Part shown: piece after piece, positions 16,880 through 25,471 of the stretch
How the letters are laid out: each line of letters starts with the position of its first letter
How positions within the stretch are numbered: position 1 is the first letter of the stretch
Source: Rhodoferax sp.
GTDB lineage: Bacteria > Pseudomonadota > Gammaproteobacteria > Burkholderiales > Burkholderiaceae_C
NCBI GenBank assembly: GCA_025351745.1
Contig: JANXVI010000362.1
Coordinates: 1-44,822, forward strand
Reading direction: 5' to 3'
DNA length: 44,822 nucleotides
The notes under the pieces: model-generated
Database searches by the model: none
What the model saw: only the letters and a program-made list of their open reading frames with translations
Told to the model about the DNA's origin: nothing
Translations under genes and position numbers: made by a program

Positions 16880-16995
16880 AGTCTGTTTGTCTGAGCCCAC
16901 GCGGGGCAGCGGTGGGTGTTTTGCGCAGGTAAAGGAGGAGCCCGAAGGGCGGGGGACACAGAGCAAAACACATAGCCGCCCTGATCCGGCGGGAC
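16880..16995 (+). repeat. Structured intergenic element with nested hairpins
   Basis: Between dinB and the crotonase gene. A perfect nine-base outer stem, GTGTTTTGC (16916-16924) with GCAAAACAC (16963-16971), encloses a perfect inner hairpin GCCC-GAA-GGGC (16940-16950). It is flanked by CCCAC/GTGGG upstream (about 16895-16916) and CCGCC/GGCGG (16976-16992) downstream. The purine-rich loop has AAAGGAGGAG. This could be a Comamonadaceae interspersed repeat, a structured 5' leader or a small RNA; sequence alone does not decide. Confidence 0.5.
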
Positions 16996-17049
16996 AGCTA
17001 TCTCCCCTGACTTGGACTAAAGTCGATGCAACTTTCAAACGGAGACGAC

Positions 17050-17895
17050 ATGAACGCCCTCACCTGCTTTTCCCTTACAACCGATAACCACGTCGCCCAT
17101 CTGGTGCTCAACAAGCCCGAAGCGATGAACACCATGCACCCCACGTTCTGGCGCGAGCTGGACGCAGTATTGACGCAAGTCAACAGCGAAGGCACCGCAC
17201 GCGCACTGGTCATCAGCAGCACCGGAAAACACTTCAGCGCAGGCATGGCGCTGGAGACCTTTGCCGGCGCCATACAGATGGACGACCAAAGCCCCGAAGG
17301 CCGCGCCGCCATTTTCGACATGCTGGGCGACATGCAGGCCACGTTCACCAAGCTGGAGACGCTGCGCATACCGGTGATCGCGGCCATTCAGGGCGGCTGC
17401 ATTGGTGGCGCGGTGGACATGGTGACCGCTTGTTGCATCCGCTATGCCACGCCGCAGACGTTCTTTTGCATCCAAGAAATCAACATCGGCATGGTGGCCG
17501 ACGTGGGCACGCTGCAGCGGCTGCCCAAACTGATCCCGTTGGCTGTGGTCAAGGAACTGGCGTACACCGGCCGCCGTCTGGACGCCCAGCGCGCGCTGCA
17601 ATACGGTTTGGTCAACGCGATTTTTGACACCGAAGAAGCCATGCTGGCCGCAGCGTTGCAATGCGCCGCCGAGATAGTAGCCAAGCCGCCGGTCGCCATC
17701 TGGGGTACCAAACAGGCTATCAACTATGCCCGCGACCACACGGTGGACGACGCTCTCAAGCAGATGGGCTGGCTGCAAGGCGCGATCTGGAGCAATCGAC
17801 ATGTGATGGAATCCGTGACGGCGATGAAGGGTAAGCGCAGTGGGGAGTTCCCGGCGCTGCAGCCGCTGACCCGATTTGTAGACCTGGGCCAGTAG
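17050..17895 (+). CDS. Crotonase-family enzyme, dienoyl-CoA isomerase-like
   Basis: 281 aa from the ATG at 17050, which has GGAG six bases upstream. It shows the crotonase core: the CoA-binding strand with GKHFSAGMALE and the oxyanion-hole segment IQGGCIGGAVDMVTACCIRY. The active-site region IQEINIGMVADVGTLQRLP carries both Glu about 143 and Asp about 151, the acidic pair typical of delta3,5-delta2,4-dienoyl-CoA isomerases (ECH1 type) rather than plain enoyl-CoA hydratases. It would shift double bonds during beta-oxidation of unsaturated fatty acids in the cytoplasm. No other fatty-acid gene lies nearby. Confidence 0.82.
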   Translation: MNALTCFSLTTDNHVAHLVLNKPEAMNTMHPTFWRELDAVLTQVNSEGTARALVISSTGKHFSAGMALETFAGAIQMDDQSPEGRAAIFDMLGDMQATFTKLETLRIPVIAAIQGGCIGGAVDMVTACCIRYATPQTFFCIQEINIGMVADVGTLQRLPKLIPLAVVKELAYTGRRLDAQRALQYGLVNAIFDTEEAMLAAALQCAAEIVAKPPVAIWGTKQAINYARDHTVDDALKQMGWLQGAIWSNRHVMESVTAMKGKRSGEFPALQPLTRFVDLGQ

Positions 17896-18011
17896 CTCAG
17901 CGCAAAGGACATTTTTAGCCACCTCCCCAAAACATGGGATATACAAACCCCATAAAACGTGGTTAGATTCGCAATGGTCTGGGGTACACAACCGGTGCGG
18001 GGGATATTTGC

Positions 18012-19865
18012 ATGCAAAAAAAACCGGCCATGCCGCCAGGACAGCACCACCTGTTCGAACTGGCGCACAGCCTGCCAACTTTCTGCTTTGCCAAGGATGC
18101 GCAAAGCCGTTGCCTGATACTGCACAAGGCCTGCGCCTGTGCCACTGCCGACGCGCAACATCTGCGCTGCCCCGACCAAGCCGCAGTGCAAGAAGCGGCC
18201 TTGCACACGCTCAGTATTTTGGACAATATGCTGGACGGCGTACTCACGATCAACAAGCGCGGGCTGATTGAGTCCGTCAACAAGGCAGCCGTCAAACTAT
18301 TCGGCTACAGCGCCGATGAATTGGTGGGGTGCGACGTCGGCATATTGCTACCCGAGCCTTATACCGGCGAGCACGACCAACAGATGCAGTTGTTCAAGAC
18401 CACGGGGTCCAACTACCTGGTGGGCACACGACGCGAGATACTGGGCAAGCGCAAAGACGGTAGCGTGTTCGCCATCAGCCTGTCGGTGTCCAAAATCGCC
18501 CGTCCGGGGCGACCCACGTTTGTCAGCGTCATACGTGACATCACGCAACGCCGTCAGCAGGAAGAAGATATCCAGCGCTTGGCCTTTTATGACCCTTTAA
18601 CCGAATTGCCCAACCGACGCCTTCTGTTGGATCGCCTCAAGCAAGCGCTGGTGATTTCGGCTCGGTCCGGCCAGCGCGGGGCGCTGATGTTCCTGGACCT
18701 GGACCATTTCAAGCTTCTCAACGACACGTTAGGCCATGACCTGGGCGACGCGCTGCTCAAGCAGGTGGCTACCCGCCTCAAAACCTGTGTGCGCGAAGGC
18801 GATACCGTGGCCCGACTCGGTGGCGACGAGTTCGTGGTGCTGCTCGAAGGCCTCAGCGCCACCAGCGCAGACAGTGCGGCAGATGCCGAATGCGTGGCCA
18901 ACAAAATCCTGGTCGCGCTGGGTCAGCCCTATGCGCTGCGCTGGCACCACCACGAGAGCACGCCCAGTATTGGCATCGTCATCTTTAAGGGTGACCAGGA
19001 TAGCGGCGATGCTCTTCTCAAAAAGGCCGACCTGGCAATGTACCAAGCCAAGGCGGCTGGGCGCAATATCGCCCGCTTTTTTGACCCCGCCATGCAGGCC
19101 TCGATCAGCGCCCATGCTCTGCTGGAACAAGACATGCGCCGTGGCCTGGCGGGGCAAGAGTTCATGCTGCTCTACCAATTTCAGGTCGACGTTGAAGGCG
19201 TGCCCATTGGTGCCGAGGCACTGCTGCGCTGGAACCACAGCACGCGCGGTTTGGTGGCACCAGCCCAATTCATCGCACTGGCCGAACAAACCAGCGTGGG
19301 CCAGTTGCTGGGTCAATGGGTACTGGATACCGCCTGCAACCAGTTGGTGCTGTGGGCTCAGCAGCCAGCCACCGCGCGCTGGACATTGGCCATCAATGTC
19401 GGCCCGAGCCAGTTCAATGACGAGCGCGTTGTCGCGCAGATTGCCAACGCCCTGCACAAGACCGGCGCCAACCCGCAGCGGCTCAAGCTGGAGCTGACCG
19501 AGAGCATGTTGATGAACGACGACGCACAGACCCGCGCCCGAATGCATGCCATCAAGGCATTGGGCGTGGGCTTCTCGTTGGACGATTTCGGTACCGGCTA
19601 TTCGTCACTGCTGCACTTGCAACGATTGCCGCTGGACCAGTTGAAGATCGACAAGTCCTTCGTGCACACCCTGCTAACCCAACCAGGGGATGCCACCGTG
19701 GCCCGTTCGGTGGTGGCACTGGGGCACAGCCTGGGGCTAACCGTGATTGCGGAGGGTGTGGAGACCGCCGAGCAGCGCAACATGCTGGCCGAGCTGGGCT
19801 GCGATGCCTTTCAAGGCTACTTTTTTGGTCACCCGGCCCCCGCTGCTGAACTGGTGCACATATAA
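18012..19865 (+). CDS. PAS-GGDEF-EAL cyclic-di-GMP signalling protein
   Basis: 617 aa, soluble. A PAS domain (about 65-180, ILDNMLDGVLTINKRGLIES ... VSVIRDITQRRQQEE) is followed by a GGDEF domain with intact motif RLGGDEFVV (about 268-276) and an EAL domain with GAEALLRW (about 399-406), DDFGTGYSSLLHL, KIDKSFV and AEGVET. Both catalytic motifs look intact, so it may make or degrade c-di-GMP, or one domain may regulate the other. The first 60 residues are unusual: five cysteines within residues 25-53 (LPTFCFAKDAQSRCLILH, then CAC and RCPD), in a stretch that resembles the start of a second, shortened PAS domain. The start has GGGGGA eight bases upstream. A repeat copy lies directly after the stop. 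Confidence 0.92.
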   Translation: MQKKPAMPPGQHHLFELAHSLPTFCFAKDAQSRCLILHKACACATADAQHLRCPDQAAVQEAALHTLSILDNMLDGVLTINKRGLIESVNKAAVKLFGYSADELVGCDVGILLPEPYTGEHDQQMQLFKTTGSNYLVGTRREILGKRKDGSVFAISLSVSKIARPGRPTFVSVIRDITQRRQQEEDIQRLAFYDPLTELPNRRLLLDRLKQALVISARSGQRGALMFLDLDHFKLLNDTLGHDLGDALLKQVATRLKTCVREGDTVARLGGDEFVVLLEGLSATSADSAADAECVANKILVALGQPYALRWHHHESTPSIGIVIFKGDQDSGDALLKKADLAMYQAKAAGRNIARFFDPAMQASISAHALLEQDMRRGLAGQEFMLLYQFQVDVEGVPIGAEALLRWNHSTRGLVAPAQFIALAEQTSVGQLLGQWVLDTACNQLVLWAQQPATARWTLAINVGPSQFNDERVVAQIANALHKTGANPQRLKLELTESMLMNDDAQTRARMHAIKALGVGFSLDDFGTGYSSLLHLQRLPLDQLKIDKSFVHTLLTQPGDATVARSVVALGHSLGLTVIAEGVETAEQRNMLAELGCDAFQGYFFGHPAPAAELVHI

Positions 19866-19920
19866 CAAATCGGGCTGTAGCCCTCGCAGAATATTCTTTA
19901 TGCGCTATATTTTGTATAGC
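19866..19920 (+). repeat. Interspersed two-hairpin repeat, copy B
   Basis: GGGCTGTAGCCC (first hairpin, five-base arms), CTCGCAGAATATTC, then GCTATA-TTTTG-TATAGC (perfect six-base second stem). It begins at the stop codon of the GGDEF-EAL gene and fills the gap before the end of queF. Confidence 0.8.
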
Positions 19921-19936
19921 ACTTTCCAACCCTACC

Positions 19937-20797
19937 CTATTGACGCGCGGTACGGACGTTGCGCGGCAGCGCCTGCGGGTGGCTGGTGCGAAAAGGGTTG
20001 ATGTCCAGCCCACCACGGCGGGTGTAACGCGCATACACGGTCAGCTTCGTAGGCTTGCAGCGCGTCCAGATGTCCATGAAGATGCGCTCGACGCACTGCT
20101 CGTGGAACTCGTTGTGGTTGCGAAAACTCACGATGTACTGCAGCAAACCACCCTGTTCGATCTGGTCGCCGCTATAGCTGATCTGCACGCTGCCCCAATC
20201 AGGTTGGCCGGTCACCAAGCAATTGCTTTTGAGCAAGTGACTGACAAACACTTCGGACACCGGTTGTTCATTCGATGTGGCCGTCAGCAGCGCAGGCGCC
20301 GGCGTGTACTGCGTGCATTCGATGTCCAGCCGGTCCAGGTTAAGGCCGTCCAACTCGTGTACTGGCTCGCTGTCAAATTGGTCAGCGCCCACGATGGTCA
20401 CACCAATGGTGGCGGGCGACTTCGCCGGCTCACCTTCTTTTCGCCACACGGCCTCGGTGAGGTCGGCACGCAGGCGCGCTTTGACCGCATCCGCATCTGC
20501 AAAGTGGGTGTTATTGAAGCTGTTGAGGTAGAGCTTGAACGACTTGCTCTCGACGATATTCAACGATTCGCACGGGACCGTGAAATGCGCCAGCGCCACC
20601 TGCGGCTTACCGCGCAAATTAAGCCAGCTTAACTCGAACGCGGTCCACATGTCGGCGCCAAAAAAAGGCGGGGCACCGGCAACGCCAAGCTCGGCACGCT
20701 TGCCCGCACGGGGAATGGGGAACAGTAGCGAGGCGTCGTAATGGTCGATGTAAGCGGAGGTTTTGCCCAGTTGGGATTGCGCGGGCGTGTTGTTCAT
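19937..20797 (-). CDS. queF: NADPH-dependent 7-cyano-7-deazaguanine reductase, type II
   Basis: 286 aa, the length of the fused (type II) form. The N-terminal half has the structural motif [20 protein letters not shown]. The catalytic half has [15 protein letters not shown], with the nucleophile Cys about 193 and Asp about 200, and [15 protein letters not shown] with His about 232, then [12 protein letters not shown]. It reduces preQ0 to preQ1 in queuosine tRNA modification. Its ATG overlaps the stop of the upstream alpha/beta hydrolase gene by four bases (ATGA), so the two are co-translated. No other queuosine gene or preQ1 riboswitch is seen here. Confidence 0.95.
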   Translation of the reverse strand: MNNTPAQSQLGKTSAYIDHYDASLLFPIPRAGKRAELGVAGAPPFFGADMWTAFELSWLNLRGKPQVALAHFTVPCESLNIVESKSFKLYLNSFNNTHFADADAVKARLRADLTEAVWRKEGEPAKSPATIGVTIVGADQFDSEPVHELDGLNLDRLDIECTQYTPAPALLTATSNEQPVSEVFVSHLLKSNCLVTGQPDWGSVQISYSGDQIEQGGLLQYIVSFRNHNEFHEQCVERIFMDIWTRCKPTKLTVYARYTRRGGLDINPFRTSHPQALPRNVRTARQ

Positions 20798-21738
20798 GCT
20801 GCGGCCTTGGTGGCGCGGTAGAGCGCAGGTGGATCGGCGGCCTGCAGGTGGGGGATCAGCACGTCGAGCATCATGGCCACCGGCTCCGGCGGCAGGTCGT
20901 GGCCCATGCCATCAAAACCGACCAGACGCGCGCCGGGAATGCGCACCGCCGTGTCTTCGCCATTGGCGAACGGCACCAGAGGGTCGGCCCGCCCGTGCAG
21001 CACGAGGGTGGGGCTGGTGATCTTGGATAGCTGCGCCGCGCGGGAACTATCGGCCACGATGGCCAGCATTTGGCGCAGCGTGCCTACTGGGTGGAAGTTG
21101 CGCTCCACGCCGCGCAAAATCCGTTCGCGCATGTCCGCCTCGGGCACCGGGTAGCCGGGGCTGCCAATGGCCTTGAACAGGCGCACATAGTGGTCCACCA
21201 CCGCCTCGGGTGCGTTACTGGCGGGCCGCTTCAGCAGCACCCGCGTGACCTGCGGGCTGGCCTGCGGCAAACCCCTGGCGCCGCTGCTGCTCATGATGCT
21301 GGTCAGGCTCAACACGCGCTGCGGCGCGGCGATGGCCACGCGCTGCGCCACCATGCCGCCCATGCTGACACCCACCACATGGGCTTGGCCCACGCCCAGC
21401 GTGTCCAGCACGCCAAGCGCGTCCTGCGCCATGTCTTCCAGCGTGTAGGGCGGGCGCACACGCAGGCCCAGCTTGTACTTGATGCCCGCCAAGATGATGT
21501 TGGGCTTGCCCAATTGGTCAAAGTGCTGGCTAAGGCCGATGTCGCGGTTGTCCATACGGATGACGCGGTACCCGGCGTCCACCAGGGCTTCAATCATCTG
21601 CGGCGGCCAGGCTACCAGCTGCATGCCCAGGCCCATGATCAGCAGCACGGCCGGGCGGGTGTAGGCTTCGGTGTCCTGGGGGTTGATCTCGGCGGTGTCT
21701 TCGACTTCGATGTGGATACCGTTTGCTTTGATTTTCAT
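20794..21738 (-). CDS. Alpha/beta hydrolase
   Basis: 314 aa, cytoplasmic. It has the lid-free alpha/beta hydrolase layout: [15 protein letters not shown] (oxyanion region), [11 protein letters not shown], the nucleophile elbow [13 protein letters not shown] (Ser about 128), [13 protein letters not shown] (acid) and FDGMGHDLP (His). This pattern (RDIGLS, GVSMGGM) is common in proteobacterial esterases and aclacinomycin-methylesterase-like hydrolases. The substrate is unknown. It is coupled to queF. The leader has no Shine-Dalgarno sequence; a degenerate repeat copy (21741-21776) ends just before the ATG and may have displaced the original leader. Confidence 0.8.
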   Translation of the reverse strand: MKIKANGIHIEVEDTAEINPQDTEAYTRPAVLLIMGLGMQLVAWPPQMIEALVDAGYRVIRMDNRDIGLSQHFDQLGKPNIILAGIKYKLGLRVRPPYTLEDMAQDALGVLDTLGVGQAHVVGVSMGGMVAQRVAIAAPQRVLSLTSIMSSSGARGLPQASPQVTRVLLKRPASNAPEAVVDHYVRLFKAIGSPGYPVPEADMRERILRGVERNFHPVGTLRQMLAIVADSSRAAQLSKITSPTLVLHGRADPLVPFANGEDTAVRIPGARLVGFDGMGHDLPPEPVAMMLDVLIPHLQAADPPALYRATKAAA

Positions 21739-21740
21739 AG

Positions 21741-21776
21741 CGGATAGTGCAGTTTTGGTGAGGGCTAGCGCCCAGT
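21741..21776 (-). repeat. Degenerate interspersed repeat, copy F
   Basis: On the minus strand, TGGGCGCTAGCCCTCACC matches the first hairpin and CCCTC core of the other copies, but the second hairpin is decayed. It stops two or three bases before the ATG of the alpha/beta hydrolase. Confidence 0.45.
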
Positions 21777-21835
21777 TTAATCACTTGAGGAAAGACCGTT
21801 CCTGCATTGCAGGCTGCGGTACCTCCCGCAAATTC

Positions 21836-22609
21836 TCACATCTTCCGCCGGAACACCATGCGCTGCGGCGTGGACTGGGCTGCACTCCAGGCATAGCCGT
21901 CGATATCGAATGAACGCAGTTGCTCGGGTTGGACCAGTTGGCGGGTGATGGCATACCGGGCCATAAGCCCGCGTGCGCGCTTGGCAAAGAAGCTGATGAT
22001 CTTGTACTGGCCATTCTTGTGGTCTTCGAACACGCACTCGACGACGCGGGCCTTCAGCGCTTTGGAGTCGACCGCCTTGAAATACTCTTGCGACGCCAAG
22101 TTGATAACCACGGGGCTGATGTCGGTGCGCAGTCGGGTGTTGAGGTAGTCGGCGATCTGCGTGCCCCAGAAGTGGTACAAGTTGTCGCCCTGGGCATTGG
22201 CCAGGCGCGTGCCCATCTCCAAGCGGTAAGGTTGCAGCAGGTCCATGGGGCGCAGCACACCGTAGAGACCGCTCAAGATGCATACATGCTCTTGCGACCA
22301 CGCCAGATCTTCGGTACTGAGGCTGCGCGCATCCAACCCAGCATAGACGTCGCCATCAAAGGCCAGCACCGCCTGGCGCGCATTCTTCACCGTGGCTCTG
22401 GACGACCACGCCTGGTAGCGTGCCACATTCAGCGCGGTCAGTTTGTCACTGAGCGACATCAGCGCGCCAATCTGCAGTGGCGACTGCGCACGCAGCAGCC
22501 CGATCAGTTCTTTGGATTGTTTGACAAACAGCGCAGGCGTGTGGGGTTGTTGGGGGTCAACTGGGGTTTCATAGTCCAGAGACTTGGCGGGCGAGAGCAA
22601 GAGCAGCAT
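21836..22609 (-). CDS. yaaA: Peroxide-stress protein YaaA (DUF328)
   Basis: 257 aa from the ATG at 22609, the usual YaaA length; a TTG at 22624 is also in frame. The N-terminus LLLLSPAKSLDYETPV is the family hallmark, followed by AFDGDVYAGLDARSLSTEDL, ILSGLYGVLRPMDLLQPYRL and EMGTRL, NLYHFWGTQIADYL, and the basic FFAKRARGLMARYAI. YaaA limits intracellular free iron and DNA damage during hydrogen-peroxide stress and binds DNA. The gene starts 29 bases after the phosphagen kinase gene on the same strand and is probably co-transcribed with it. Confidence 0.93.
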   Translation of the reverse strand: MLLLLSPAKSLDYETPVDPQQPHTPALFVKQSKELIGLLRAQSPLQIGALMSLSDKLTALNVARYQAWSSRATVKNARQAVLAFDGDVYAGLDARSLSTEDLAWSQEHVCILSGLYGVLRPMDLLQPYRLEMGTRLANAQGDNLYHFWGTQIADYLNTRLRTDISPVVINLASQEYFKAVDSKALKARVVECVFEDHKNGQYKIISFFAKRARGLMARYAITRQLVQPEQLRSFDIDGYAWSAAQSTPQRMVFRRKM

Positions 22610-22638
22610 ACGGCGGGGGTTCAATCTTCATCGATCAG

Positions 22639-23595
22639 TCAGGGCGGTGACTCTATTATCGCAAGTAGCATCTCCATGTCTTGCAGCATCTGTTCTGTGG
22701 AGACGCCAACGCGATTGAGAAAGCCTACATCGGCAAAGTCACCGCTGCGCGGAGCGTGCTCGCCTGCAGCGCCACGGATCTGAATAATGCCAGCAGACTC
22801 CAGCCTCTTCAGGTCTGACCCTTGCGAAGGGTCAAGGCGCATGTCCACCCTGTAACTCGCCCGCATGCCGGAACCCACATTGGTCGGGCAACTCGTCAAA
22901 TAGCCGAGCTGCGCATCGACACAAAAATCGAGATGCGTCGACAAACTGGACATGACCCGGGCTATTGCCTCAGCGCATGCAGAAATACATGCGCCGGGCA
23001 TGACAACTGAAACGCGCAGATGGTCCTCCTCATTGATCCAGATGGAGAGCTGCCGTCGACGCGTGTTGAAGACGCTTCGACCAACGGGCCAGTCTGCAAA
23101 AATTCCTGCAGCGGCCATGTACTTGTCGTCAAGGCCGAACGCGAGGCGCCTAGCGACCATCGAACCAAACGCGCTACGCGGTATTTCGCCCATCGAGCTG
23201 ATCCAGCCTGGAAATTGCGCTGCCAGTGCGCTGCACGCACGCACGATCTTGGCTTCCACACTCAATCGTTCGGGCCGTGACATGCCAGCGGGAAATGCAT
23301 GGCCTGCAAGATTGCGTGCGACCCTGATGCGGGTGGATACGACAGCGGCCGGATTCAGGCAGACCAGGTTTTCGGGCCGCACGCGCAAAGGTGCCCGGAG
23401 ATCTTGCAGGACCGGCTCAAAAAGCTCGCGGAAAACTTGATAGCTCTGAAAATCCGGTGCATAGATGCCCACCGAACTCTCTGGATGGCAAAGGCCCGAG
23501 CGAATCACGTCCTCCAGCCGAAAGCCGCCAGGCGTCACTCGCTCGGTCAGCTTTGCCCTCAATGCATCGTTCAGGTGGCGGCTCAGCAGGGACAT
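22639..23595 (-). CDS. Phosphagen (guanidino) kinase, arginine-kinase-like
   Basis: 318 aa from the ATG at 23595 (GGAG just upstream; a TTG at 23604 is also in frame). Numbers below count from that TTG. The N-terminal phosphagen-kinase domain is present (GFRLEDVIRSG, SSVGIYAPDFQSYQVF). The catalytic domain has all ATP- and guanidino-binding elements: STRIRVARNLAGHAFP (arginines about 92-97), WINEEDHLR (catalytic Glu about 192-193), the signature CPTNVGSGMRAS with the reactive Cys about 239, and the mobile loop IRGAAGEHAP with Arg 277 and Glu 282, matching the R-G-x-x-G-E-H loop of arginine kinases. The presence of the full N-terminal domain separates it from McsB protein-arginine kinases. It should interconvert ATP plus a guanidino compound with phosphagen plus ADP. 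Rare in bacteria. Confidence 0.9.
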   Translation of the reverse strand: MSLLSRHLNDALRAKLTERVTPGGFRLEDVIRSGLCHPESSVGIYAPDFQSYQVFRELFEPVLQDLRAPLRVRPENLVCLNPAAVVSTRIRVARNLAGHAFPAGMSRPERLSVEAKIVRACSALAAQFPGWISSMGEIPRSAFGSMVARRLAFGLDDKYMAAAGIFADWPVGRSVFNTRRRQLSIWINEEDHLRVSVVMPGACISACAEAIARVMSSLSTHLDFCVDAQLGYLTSCPTNVGSGMRASYRVDMRLDPSQGSDLKRLESAGIIQIRGAAGEHAPRSGDFADVGFLNRVGVSTEQMLQDMEMLLAIIESPP

Positions 23596-23625
23596 GTTCT
23601 CCAATGCGCGGGTTGGGCAAAGTGC

Positions 23626-25095
23626 CTATGCGGGATCAGAGCCCGGCCGCAGGCGAAAGAAATCCCGGATGCGGTAAAGAATGCTGCGCGCCTCAGCGGG
23701 CTGCTCGACAGCGTCTCCCGGCCGCAATAGCACCGACTCGTTGGCCTTCTGCCGGTCCGCAATCAACTGCGCCACCCGTTCGACGAGGGCCGGGTTCTGC
23801 TCAAAAATGTGCGCCATGGTGTCTTTGCGAACCTCAAAGGTCACCGTCGGCTCGCGGGCAACCACACTTGCCGACCGCGGAGCACCGGTGAAGAGTGACA
23901 TTTCACCGAGGCAATCGCCCGGCCACAATTGGCCCACGATGACCGGTTGCGCTCCCGTCTCTACCACCACATCGAGGCTGCCCTCGGACACCACAAACAT
24001 GCTGTCTCCGGCATCTCCTGCCACCAATAAACGCTGCCCCTTGACAAGGCGCGCGGTAAAAACTTCATCAGCCACTGCTGCGATGTCGCGGGGCGACAGG
24101 ATCGAAAGAAACGGCACGCTGGACAACATGTGCAGGCGCGCGGCCGCGTGGTCAAAGTGGAACTGTCCGATCGCAGTGGGGCGGGAAATTTCGTTGCGCT
24201 GCACACGCGTGATGGGCACGCCCGCTGATTTCAGAAATTGAAGCGCATAGAACAGTACGACATGCCGCGCCTTGGTCGGCGAAACGCGTCCAACCTCCAG
24301 GCAAAACAACATGCGGTAGGTAACGATACCGTCCTTGACACTGGCGACGCGGATATAGGGAGCTGGCAGTGTGAGCACTCCGTCCAACATCGCGCGTTCA
24401 ACTGCGGTTCCAAGAATAGCGATGATGCGCTTTTCATCATGCTCGCAATCCAGCTCGATCGTGGCGCTGTATTCGGACACAGGGCTCGGGCGCGAGCGAT
24501 TGGTGACCATGATCGCCGCAAACTCACCGTTCGGAATGATCACAATGTTTTCAGACGTATCGGCAATCACCACAGTGCGCCAGGCGATATCGAGCAACTT
24601 GCCGGACAGGTCGCGTCCGCGGTATTGAAAGTCCAGCCAGTCGCCTGGTGTGAGGGATGCGTCGATCTGCAATGCAATCCCGGAAAAAATATCGGACACC
24701 AGCCCGCGCAACGCAAAGCCCATGACCAGGCCGATGATGCCGGAGGCACCGAGAATGGTCGCCACCGATTTTTCGAACACGAGGTTGATCGCCGACGAGA
24801 ACAGCACGACATAAATCACGAATGTGACGATCTGCAGCGCCAAACGCGGAATGCGTGTCGCCGCTTTGGGATCGGCGCTGCGGCGCGCAAGCGTCCACAT
24901 CACCTGTTCGAGCAGGGTGGCGAACACGATGAACTGCAGGAAGGGAATGCCATCTCCGAGGATGAATCCGGCACTCGCCCGTGACGGCGCAAGCCAGCCG
25001 GCGGCGTTTCCAAGCAATTGGACAGCGAGGATCGCCAGCAGCACATTGACCGCAACAACGATGACAAACTTTTTTGAGAGAAACTGGTCGAGCAT
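23626..25095 (-). CDS. MscS-type channel with C-terminal cyclic-nucleotide-binding domain
   Basis: 489 aa. Helices at about 10-34, 44-69 and 84-107 precede the pore-lining MscS helix (ILGASGIIGLVMGFALRGLV, about 114-133). The beta domain follows (LTPGDWLDFQYRG ... NIVIIPNGEF), then a C-terminal cNMP-binding domain (about 325-445) with the phosphate-binding cassette GEMSLFTGAPRSAS (397-410, Glu and Arg in the expected places). This is the architecture of bacterial cyclic-nucleotide-gated channels of the MscS superfamily. It would open or close in the inner membrane with cAMP or cGMP, perhaps together with membrane tension. The phosphagen kinase gene starts 30 bases downstream in the same direction, so the two form an operon. 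The ribosome-binding site is weak. Confidence 0.9.
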   Translation of the reverse strand: MLDQFLSKKFVIVVAVNVLLAILAVQLLGNAAGWLAPSRASAGFILGDGIPFLQFIVFATLLEQVMWTLARRSADPKAATRIPRLALQIVTFVIYVVLFSSAINLVFEKSVATILGASGIIGLVMGFALRGLVSDIFSGIALQIDASLTPGDWLDFQYRGRDLSGKLLDIAWRTVVIADTSENIVIIPNGEFAAIMVTNRSRPSPVSEYSATIELDCEHDEKRIIAILGTAVERAMLDGVLTLPAPYIRVASVKDGIVTYRMLFCLEVGRVSPTKARHVVLFYALQFLKSAGVPITRVQRNEISRPTAIGQFHFDHAAARLHMLSSVPFLSILSPRDIAAVADEVFTARLVKGQRLLVAGDAGDSMFVVSEGSLDVVVETGAQPVIVGQLWPGDCLGEMSLFTGAPRSASVVAREPTVTFEVRKDTMAHIFEQNPALVERVAQLIADRQKANESVLLRPGDAVEQPAEARSILYRIRDFFRLRPGSDPA

Positions 25096-25216
25096 GGAAC
25101 ACCCATCGGAAGTCAGCCCGCAAGGGTAACCGACTTAAAGGCCATCAAATCGATTGAAGTACAGGATCCCGCGCGAGGCAGGGATACCATCAGCCACAAC
25201 GTAAAAGGAGGGATCG

Positions 25217-25471
25217 ATGTCAAGTACACCACCGAAATACTGGTTTCCTGCAAAGCAATACGGTTGGGGTTGGGGCGCCCCCAGTACCTGGCAAGGCTGG
25301 GTGGTGCTGGCCACTTTCGCATGCTTGCTGGGCGGGGCTGCCATGGTGTTTTCGCCCAAGGTAGACGCGATTGCGTTTCTTGTCTGCACCCTCGTGTTGA
25401 CGGTTGTTCTCATCGGTATCTGTTACGCCAAAGGCGAACCGCCGCGTTGGCGGTGGGGGAAGGACCAATGA
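25217..25471 (+). CDS. Small membrane protein of unknown function, 84 aa
   Basis: Starts at 25217 behind a near-perfect AAAGGAGG. The N-terminus is aromatic (YWFPAKQYGWGWGAP) and is followed by two membrane helices (about 27-44 and 50-69, TWQGWVVLATFACLLGGA and AFLVCTLVLTVVLIGICYAK) and a basic, Trp-containing tail (PPRWRWGKDQ). The FPAKxYGWGWG pattern occurs in small conserved proteobacterial proteins of unknown function. It is divergent from the channel-kinase operon with 121 bases between starts. Confidence 0.75.
   Translation: MSSTPPKYWFPAKQYGWGWGAPSTWQGWVVLATFACLLGGAAMVFSPKVDAIAFLVCTLVLTVVLIGICYAKGEPPRWRWGKDQ

Noticed and set aside
15324..16973. 549-aa minus-strand open frame opposite dinB
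   Set aside because: It is antisense to a well-supported polymerase gene and part of the DHH gene, with no recognisable motif. Long antisense frames are common in G+C-rich genomes.
17934..17953. ATGGG-N10-CCCAT before the GGDEF-EAL gene
   Set aside because: Five-base arms with a ten-base spacer are expected by chance in a sequence this long.
22639..23595. McsB-type protein-arginine kinase
   Set aside because: The full N-terminal phosphagen-kinase domain (GIYAPDFQSYQVF) is present and there is no clpC, ctsR or mcsA neighbour.
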